From UBA7985 sp965658725 (GTDB lineage: Bacteria; Pseudomonadota; Alphaproteobacteria; UBA7985): a DNA stretch of 10,867 bases. The position numbers were made by a program, and so were the translations under genes. The DNA lies in contig CBFHUI010000088.1 of NCBI GenBank assembly GCA_965658725.1, positions 1 to 10,867 of the forward strand. The letters run 5' to 3'. Positions 6,361 to 10,867 of this stretch are shown here, piece after piece. The notes beneath the pieces are model-generated. The model saw only the letters and a program-made list of their open reading frames with translations. It was not told where the DNA came from and searched no databases. Numbering within the stretch: the stretch's first letter is position 1; every line of letters starts with the position of its first letter.

Positions 6361-7281
6361 ATGTCTTTTCGCCCTGTAAAGTCTGAAACCCTTGCTCAAC
6401 CCACCCTCGAGGGGGCGGGTGTGCACTTGCATCGAGCCTTTGGTTTTCATAATCCAAGCGCCTTTGACCCGTTTTTGCTGTTCGACGACTTTCGTGGTGA
6501 TCACCCGAGTTCGTTTGAGAAAGGCTTTCCCTGGCATCCGCATCGGGGGATCGAGACGATCACCTATGTCCTCGCCGGAACCGTGGATCACGCGGACTCG
6601 TTGGGTAATCAGGGCTCATTGGGCGCGGGCGATATTCAATGGATGACCGCTGGCAGCGGGATCATGCATCAGGAGATGCCCCACGGAAACGACAAGGGCC
6701 AGATGCACGGCTTCCAATTGTGGGCCAATTTGCCTTCGTCGCTGAAAATGACGGGTCCGCGCTATCAGGACGTCTCGGCGGGCGACATCCCGGAGATCAT
6801 CGATGATGACGGCACTCGGGTGAAGGTGATCGTCGGCACTTTTTGGGGCAAGCGAGGCCCAGTGGACGGGATCGCTGCGGACCCGCAGTACCTGGATATT
6901 TTCGTGCCCGCCGGGGTGCGGAAGACGTTCAAAGTGGAAGTCGAACGCCACGCCTTTGCCTACATCTTCGAAGGCTCAGGAACCTTCCGCGATGCCTCGC
7001 AGCCCTACGGCGTGCGGGTGGAGAAGGAGATCAATGGCGAGGAAGTTCACCTGCGCGACCTATCGGGAAACCGCACGTTGGTGCAGTTCGACCGAGGCGA
7101 CGAAGTAACGGTGCAGGCGGGAGAGACGGGCATCCGCTTCCTGCTCATCTCCGGCAAACCTCTCAAGGAGCCAGTGGCCTGGCATGGCCCGATCGTCATG
7201 AATACGGGCGAAGAACTGCGCGAGGCGATCCGCGATTTGCAAAACGGCAGCTTCATCCGCGCCCAGCCCGAAGGGATTTAA
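6361..7281 (+). CDS. Pirin family protein (double cupin)
   Basis: A 306-residue pirin, close to the usual length. The N-terminal cupin carries the family core FDPFLLFDDFRGD (35-47), HPHRGIETITYVLAG (59-73) and MTAGSGIMHQEMP (95-107). H59, H61, H103 and E105 correspond to the metal ligands His56, His58, His101 and Glu103 of human pirin. The C-terminal cupin contains the expected YIFEGSGTF and the conserved ending IRFLLISGKPLKEPVAWHGPIVMNT split over two strands. Bacterial pirins are cytoplasmic metal-binding proteins; some have quercetinase activity and others modulate partner enzymes, such as pyruvate dehydrogenase in Serratia, so the role here is open. The ATG at 6361 is preceded by GCGGAG at good spacing. 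An ATG five bases upstream is out of frame. The 151-base gap behind the repeat-protein gene leaves room for an own promoter. Confidence 0.95.
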   Translation: MSFRPVKSETLAQPTLEGAGVHLHRAFGFHNPSAFDPFLLFDDFRGDHPSSFEKGFPWHPHRGIETITYVLAGTVDHADSLGNQGSLGAGDIQWMTAGSGIMHQEMPHGNDKGQMHGFQLWANLPSSLKMTGPRYQDVSAGDIPEIIDDDGTRVKVIVGTFWGKRGPVDGIAADPQYLDIFVPAGVRKTFKVEVERHAFAYIFEGSGTFRDASQPYGVRVEKEINGEEVHLRDLSGNRTLVQFDRGDEVTVQAGETGIRFLLISGKPLKEPVAWHGPIVMNTGEELREAIRDLQNGSFIRAQPEGI

Positions 7282-7344
7282 GGCCAGCGGGTTCAGCCCT
7301 TCCACGACGCCACAGGCGGAACCCGGCGAGGGGGCTTGATCAAA

Positions 7345-7369
7345 CGGCCCTTCGGTCGCCTTTACTTTG
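7345..7369 (+). terminator. Possible terminator after the pirin gene
   Basis: A 5-base stem with one G-U pair (CGGCC / GGTCG, loop CTTC) followed by CCTTTACTTT on the plus strand, 63 bases after the pirin stop. The stem is short and the T-tract interrupted, so this is a weak candidate. Confidence 0.3.
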
Positions 7370-7370
7370 G

Positions 7371-7390
7371 CAGCGCCCCGAAGGGCGCTG
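7371..7390. terminator. Stable UUCG-capped hairpin between convergent genes
   Basis: A perfect 8-base inverted repeat (CAGCGCCC / GGGCGCTG) with loop CGAA on the plus strand, which reads C(UUCG)G on the minus strand, an exceptionally stable tetraloop. It lies 43 bases past the stop of the minus-strand Dabb gene, so it probably ends or protects that transcript. No T-run follows in either direction. Confidence 0.5.
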
Positions 7391-7433
7391 ATCCGGAGCG
7401 CTTGGCGGTCTTGCGCTGGTTGGAGGTGGGTGG

Positions 7434-7781
7434 TTAGTCCGCGTCTTCGACGAAGATTTCCTCTTCGCCGTCCCCGACTTCAAGGTCAAAGACTAGTACG
7501 CCATCACCGCCGCCAGCGCACAGGCTGGTCAGGATTGCGCCCGCTTCGAGGTGCTTGGGGTGGCGTGCATAGGCGTCGAGTGCGGTCTTGCTCAGGAACG
7601 TAATGACAAAGCCGGTCTCGTAGGCCGGTGATTTGCCCTCGAAGTCCCGGTTGGGACCAGCGGCAAAATCGTAGACCCCGTCGATGTCGTCGAGCACGTC
7701 GCCGATCATCTCGTAGGCGTCCATCAGCCGTTCAAAGGCTGCGTCTTGGGCGAGGTTGAGAAACACGCAATGCTTGATCAT
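7434..7781 (-). CDS. Dabb-domain (stress-responsive alpha/beta barrel) protein
   Basis: A 115-residue protein with the pattern of the Dabb family (dimeric alpha/beta barrel): it opens with the typical strand MIKHCVFLNL, has a helix through about residue 30, the block VYDFAAGPNRDFEGKSPAYE, the strand TGFVITFLSKTALDAYARHP and a closing LVFDLEV strand. The C-terminus is an acidic tail of about 13 residues (GDGEEEIFVEDAD) beyond the usual domain. Dabb proteins are small dimers found in stress and catabolic contexts; some are enzymes such as olivetolic acid cyclase, most are uncharacterised. The ATG at 7781 has GGAG nine bases upstream, and the gene starts only 15 bases after the pta stop, so the two are almost certainly cotranscribed. 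The link to acetyl-phosphate metabolism is unexplained. Confidence 0.85.
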   Translation of the reverse strand: MIKHCVFLNLAQDAAFERLMDAYEMIGDVLDDIDGVYDFAAGPNRDFEGKSPAYETGFVITFLSKTALDAYARHPKHLEAGAILTSLCAGGGDGVLVFDLEVGDGEEEIFVEDAD

Positions 7782-7796
7782 AGGTTTGGGCTCCGG

Positions 7797-8816
7797 TCAG
7801 TCGGCGACTTGCACTGCGGTTACGGCAATGAGGTCGTAAACGTCCTGTGCGCTGCAGCCGCGAGAGAGATCGTTGGCAGGCTTGGCGAGGCCTTGCAGGA
7901 TTGGTCCGATCGCCGTAGCGCCACCGATCCGCTGGGCAACCTTGTAGGCGATGTTCGCCGCTTCCAGCGAAGGAAAAATAAACACATTGGCATCGCCCTG
8001 AATCTGGGAGGACGGCGCTTTGGACGCAGCGACGGCAGGGACAAAGGCCGCGTCAAACTGGAGCTCTCCGTCGATGATCAGCTCTGGGCGCTGGGCGCGG
8101 GCAAGGTCGCGAGCGGCGGTGATCCGGTCGATGCTGGGGTGGCTGGCGCTGCCCATGGTGGAAAACGACAGCAGACCCACGCGGGGTTCCCGCTCAACCA
8201 TGGCCCGGAAGCTGTCGGCAGAGGCTGTGGCGATGCCAGCGAGCTGCTCGACCGTGGGTTCAATGGTCAGGCCCGCGTCTGCAAAGACCACGGCACCAGC
8301 TTTTTCGCCGTGCCGTTCCTCGTTGAGGATCATCAGGAAGAACGACGAAACCGACGCTGCATCGGGGTGCATGCCGATGATCTGCAGCGCCGCACGAACC
8401 GTGTCCGACGTGGTTGCAACCGCGCCGGCGATGGTGCCGTCTGCGTGGCCCGTGTGGACCAGAAGCGCTGCGAAGTTCAAAGGGTGGAGCGCCGCGGCCT
8501 GAGCCTGCTCGACCGTCATGCCCTTGTGCGTGCGCCGCTCAAAGAAAGCCTGGGCGAGCGGCGTGAGAAGAGGAGAGGTCGCGGGATCGATAACGCCAAT
8601 CTCCGCGCCCGCGCCGCCGGATGAAGCCTCTGGAGCCGTCTCCAAAAGCCCGCGGACCACAGCTTCACGCCCCAGCAAAGTCACCTGCGCCAGTCCTGCC
8701 TGGACCGCTCGCAGTCCTCCACTGACAACGCGGCTGTCTTCGCCTTCGGCTAGAACGATGTGCCGGGGGTTGGATCGGGCGCGATGGTGGATGCGGGCGA
8801 GGGGATCGGCGGTCAT
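7797..8816 (-). CDS. pta: Phosphate acetyltransferase (phosphotransacetylase)
   Basis: A 339-residue cytoplasmic enzyme of the short, single-domain Pta class, interconverting acetyl-CoA plus phosphate with acetyl phosphate plus CoA. Family blocks: IVLAEGEDSRV near the N-terminus, NFAALLVHTGHADGTIAGA, VFADAGLTIEPT, SFSTMGSASHP, IIDGELQFDAAFVP, QGDANVFIFPSLEAANIAYK and the C-terminal IGPILQGLAKPANDLSRG. I place the start at the ATG at 8816 (MTADPLARIHHRA), with AAAGG eight bases upstream; the frame is open to 8891 but those 25 codons are unlike the family. In Rhodobacterales pta often serves acetate overflow or sulfoacetaldehyde (taurine) degradation, where acetyl phosphate is released by Xsc, but neither ackA nor xsc is in view. 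A Dabb gene follows 15 bases downstream in the same transcript. Confidence 0.96.
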   Translation of the reverse strand: MTADPLARIHHRARSNPRHIVLAEGEDSRVVSGGLRAVQAGLAQVTLLGREAVVRGLLETAPEASSGGAGAEIGVIDPATSPLLTPLAQAFFERRTHKGMTVEQAQAAALHPLNFAALLVHTGHADGTIAGAVATTSDTVRAALQIIGMHPDAASVSSFFLMILNEERHGEKAGAVVFADAGLTIEPTVEQLAGIATASADSFRAMVEREPRVGLLSFSTMGSASHPSIDRITAARDLARAQRPELIIDGELQFDAAFVPAVAASKAPSSQIQGDANVFIFPSLEAANIAYKVAQRIGGATAIGPILQGLAKPANDLSRGCSAQDVYDLIAVTAVQVAD

Positions 8817-9052
8817 GCAGGCGGCCTTTCGTTGACGTGTTGCGCCCCTTGTACCGGCCATGGCCAGCTCTGCGCCAGCCCCAACCTGCACGCAGCGCCC
8901 TTGCGCAGTGGGGCCAGCTCAAAGGCAAGCTTGCGCGGGTTTCCAATGCGCACGCAAAGCCTTTACAGGCGCGCCCGCCTTTGGCACAAGTCGGGCTCAT
9001 CTTCGGATGACTGCGCAGACGCCGGTAAAGTCCAAGGCTGCTGCGATGCTGA
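8817..9052. promoter_or_regulatory. Gap between pta and tRNA-Cys
   Basis: This 236-base gap must hold promoters for minus-strand pta and plus-strand tRNA-Cys. For pta a weak pair is visible on the minus strand: TTGTGC (8984-8989) and TGTAAA (8962-8967), spacer 16. For the tRNA, TAAAGT at 9025-9030 could be a -10, with a poor TTCGGA at 9002-9007. Open frames crossing this gap lack ribosome binding sites and family features, so I see no gene here. Confidence 0.3.
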
Positions 9053-9126
9053 GGTACCGTGGCGGAGAGGCTACGCACCGGATTGCAAATCCGTGTACAC
9101 CGGTTCGAATCCGGTCGGTACCTCCA
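9053..9126 (+). tRNA. tRNA-Cys (anticodon GCA)
   Basis: A complete 74-base cloverleaf including an encoded CCA end (9124-9126). The acceptor stem is GGTACCG (9053-9059) with CGGTACC (9116-9122); the discriminator is T9123, the U73 identity base of tRNA-Cys. The D stem is GCG/CGC, the anticodon loop TTGCAAA places GCA at 9085-9087, and the T arm is ACCGG-TTCGAAT-CCGGT (9099-9115). The anticodon stem has four pairs plus a C-T opposition at its base, a position that is a G-U wobble in the E. coli tRNA. It stands alone, without neighbouring tRNA genes. Confidence 0.97.
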
Positions 9127-9202
9127 TTTATTTCCTGCTTTAAACGGCCGATCATACCACGCTCTGTTGAGCTCTTTCGCCACGAGTTACAGACATATCG
9201 CC

Positions 9203-9231
9203 TTGGCCGCCGGGCTGTGGTTCGCTAGATT
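9203..9231 (+). promoter_or_regulatory. Candidate sigma-70-type promoter for the ATP-grasp gene
   Basis: TTGGCC (9203-9208) and TAGATT (9226-9231) with a 17-base spacer, each matching four of six consensus positions. Transcription would begin near 9238, leaving a leader of about 35 bases before the TTG at 9273. The site also separates the ligase gene from the tRNA transcript. Confidence 0.45.
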
Positions 9232-9272
9232 GCACAAGTGAAAAACACCTAGCGGAAGCAGGCGCCCGGCAT

Positions 9273-10667
9273 TTGATCCAGTCTTCAACTTTTTCGGTGC
9301 AGCCCGAACATGGCTTTATCAGCGGCTGGGTCGAAGGGGTCATTGCCGTCGATGACTCGCGCCCCTTTAATCCCGCAGCTATCGCTTACCTCGACCAGCG
9401 TTTCCCTGAAGCCGTCCAACCGGAAGTCACCGCAAAAGGCGCTGACCGATTGCCGCCTCGAACCAAGCAGGTCCTTGGCTGGTTGTTTCAGGCCATGCGC
9501 CAACTGCACTGGCCTGTGTTCCAACTGGGCCAGTTCATGCCGCGCCAGGATGGTTGTGATCTCAGTGGTCGGTTTCGGCTACCAAGCCAGCACCAGTTGT
9601 CGCTAAGCCCGCTTCACTTGCTGAACTTCGTGCTGGAAAAGGCGCTGCTGACCGACCCAGAACACTGGAACGAAGCCGACTTTGCCCAGCAAATTGAGCA
9701 GGGGCTGGATCGGATGGCCCCCGGCGGAGTTTCCATCGCCAATCGTCGCGTCATCCTGTCTCAACTGGCGCGCCGATCTGCGCGGTTGCATGAGATTTCT
9801 TCGCAAATCTATCAGATTGGTGAGGGCCGCGATGCCCGCTTTGTCCGCGGAACGATGACCCAAGAGGTTGGGGTGCTGGGCATGGCACTGCAAGCTGACA
9901 AAGTGGCAACCGCCGACCTGTTGGCACTGCACGGCGTGCCAACGGTGCTTCACCAAACGGCCTCCACGCTGGCGGCTGTGCTGAAGTGTGCGGAACAAAT
10001 CGGTTATCCGGTTGTGCTGAAGCCGCGAAACGGGGCGCAAGGGCGTGACGTTCACGTGAACATCCAAGGGCCTGAGGCCCTGCAAAGCATCGCGACAGAC
10101 CCCGATTTCCCCCTGCGGCATGCGCTGGTCGAACGCTTCGTTCCGGGTGGTTCCTTGCGGATCATGTGCGCAAAGGGGCAGATTATTTACGTCTCGCTCA
10201 AAGCGCACGTCTTGCTCGAAGGCGATGGGTCAAGCACGCTAAGGGACCTGATCGCGGATTACTGCGCGCTCGCTATTCTAGACGAACACACGCTTAAAGA
10301 AGCCATCGCCGTCGATACTTTCTTGGACAAGAACAACATTGTGGAGCGCATCGAAAAGGTGGGACGAACCCTCGACCACGTACTCGAACCGGGGGAGACC
10401 TTCGAAGCAACGCTGGTGCCAAGCGTCATTTATGGTGCGCGCATCGACTTACTTGATATTGAGACATTGAGCCCAAATGTGCGGGCGCAAATCCAGACCA
10501 TGTTCGAGCTCTTTGGCGAAGGCAGCCTTGGCATCGACGCGATCGGCGATATCGAGACCGACACGCTGGTTTTCAACGAAGTCAATTATGGCCCGGAAAT
10601 CAATTACCTGCCGCAGGTCGCCCCGCACTACATGGCCACTGCTTACCCGGAGCTGGACAAGGCCTAA
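9273..10667 (+). CDS. Stand-alone ATP-grasp ligase, cyanophycin-synthetase-like
   Basis: A 464-residue protein. The C-terminal two thirds form an ATP-grasp domain most like the one in cyanophycin synthetases and GshF-type ligases, which join amino acids through an acyl-phosphate intermediate. Visible elements: QLARRSARLHEISSQIYQIG (164-183), the region preceding ATP-grasp in that group; MALQADKVATADLLALHGVPT (204-224) with K210; YPVVLKPRNGAQGRDV (245-260) with K250 and the glycine loop; VERFVPGGSLRIM (286-298); EGDGSSTLRDLI (316-327); and the metal end LGIDAIGDI (419-427) and FNEVNYGPEINYL (434-446) with E436 and N438. There is no Mur-ligase-like C-terminal domain, so it is not a full cyanophycin synthetase (about 870 residues). 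Residues 1-150 are unassigned. The best start is a TTG with a weak upstream GGAAGCAGG; the next candidate, GTG at 9297, has none. Substrates are unknown and no partner gene is in view. Confidence 0.85.
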   Translation: MIQSSTFSVQPEHGFISGWVEGVIAVDDSRPFNPAAIAYLDQRFPEAVQPEVTAKGADRLPPRTKQVLGWLFQAMRQLHWPVFQLGQFMPRQDGCDLSGRFRLPSQHQLSLSPLHLLNFVLEKALLTDPEHWNEADFAQQIEQGLDRMAPGGVSIANRRVILSQLARRSARLHEISSQIYQIGEGRDARFVRGTMTQEVGVLGMALQADKVATADLLALHGVPTVLHQTASTLAAVLKCAEQIGYPVVLKPRNGAQGRDVHVNIQGPEALQSIATDPDFPLRHALVERFVPGGSLRIMCAKGQIIYVSLKAHVLLEGDGSSTLRDLIADYCALAILDEHTLKEAIAVDTFLDKNNIVERIEKVGRTLDHVLEPGETFEATLVPSVIYGARIDLLDIETLSPNVRAQIQTMFELFGEGSLGIDAIGDIETDTLVFNEVNYGPEINYLPQVAPHYMATAYPELDKA

Positions 10668-10744
10668 GCTGGCTGACGCTCGCAGCTGGCCAGGAGAGGG
10701 GTGGCGGGCGTCATCAATTCCAGCCCTGCTGAACGTTCCGCGAG

Positions 10745-10773
10745 TTGCATGCGTGCTGAGCGGGTCCTATGAT
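10745..10773 (+). promoter_or_regulatory. Candidate sigma-70-type promoter for the right-edge gene
   Basis: TTGCAT (10745-10750) and TATGAT (10768-10773) with a 17-base spacer; the -10 matches five of six consensus positions. The start of transcription would fall near 10780, giving a leader of about 30 bases with GGAGGG before the ATG at 10810. Confidence 0.55.
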
Positions 10774-10809
10774 TAGGTGAAATACACTACATTGTGCGGA
10801 GGGTTTGGG

Positions 10810-10867
10810 ATGAAGATGACCTTTTTGGCGGGTGTTCTAGCGGTTTTCTCGCTGGCGACGGCCCCAA
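10810..10867 (+). CDS. 5' end of a probable exported protein
   Basis: Only 19 codons are present before the window ends: MKMTFLAGVLAVFSLATAP. Lysine at position 2 followed by a hydrophobic stretch and small residues (ATA) is the pattern of a Sec signal peptide or lipoprotein-free export signal, so the product is probably periplasmic or secreted. GGAGGG lies seven bases upstream of the ATG, and a good promoter candidate precedes it, so the start is firm. The mature protein is outside the window and its function cannot be told. Confidence 0.7.
   Translation, partial: MKMTFLAGVLAVFSLATAP

Noticed and set aside
7746..8624. A 292-codon plus-strand open frame across pta
   Set aside because: It is the complement of a well-conserved pta sequence and its translation has low-complexity Arg/Gly runs and no recognisable motif.
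8665..9183. A 172-codon minus-strand frame crossing tRNA-Cys
   Set aside because: It covers the tRNA gene and the pta start in another frame, and part of its translation is simply the antisense of the tRNA, a common false gene call.
9273..10667. Full cyanophycin synthetase
   Set aside because: The protein is about half the required length and lacks the Mur-ligase-like second ATP-binding domain.

Overview
The window looks like a chromosomal segment of a GC-rich alphaproteobacterium, most likely a marine Rhodobacterales (Roseobacter-type) genome. This rests on the overall base composition, on protein families typical of that group, and above all on two proteins resembling the cupin (DddQ) and M24-fold (DddP) classes of dimethylsulfoniopropionate (DMSP) lyases. 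There is no integrase, transposase, CRISPR array or phage gene, and coding density is high with short gaps.

Layout, left to right. The 3' part of psuG (pseudouridine-5'-phosphate glycosidase, + strand) runs in from the left edge and overlaps tail-to-tail by 36 bases with a minus-strand DddQ-like cupin gene. Upstream of the cupin gene on the same strand is a HI0933/YhiN-type flavoprotein. A gap with two strong hairpins precedes a small minus-strand dimeric-barrel-like protein. That gene is divergent, across an AT-rich gap, from a small NTF2/SnoaL-like protein. The latter converges on a minus-strand DddP-like gene. A 225-base divergent gap with nested direct and inverted repeats separates the DddP-like gene from a plus-strand gene for an acidic protein built of three 70-residue repeats, which I do not recognise. 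A pirin follows on the plus strand. A minus-strand pair, pta (phosphate acetyltransferase) then a Dabb-domain protein, converges on the pirin. After a tRNA-Cys(GCA) comes a free-standing ATP-grasp ligase related to the ATP-grasp part of cyanophycin synthetases, with a probable TTG start. The 5' end of a gene for an exported protein runs off the right edge.

How the genes may work together: the DddQ-like and DddP-like genes lie about 2.5 kb apart (3.7 kb start to start), each with the metal-binding and catalytic residues expected for its family. The two folds are unrelated, so this could be a locus with duplicated DMSP (or related sulfonium/acyloxy substrate) cleavage capacity. They are not in one operon and the cooperation is inferred. 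pta with its Dabb partner belongs to acetyl-CoA/acetyl-phosphate metabolism; no acetate kinase gene is in view. The best candidates for undescribed biology are the 70-residue repeat protein, the orphan ATP-grasp ligase, and the composite repeat element between the DddP-like gene and the repeat-protein gene.
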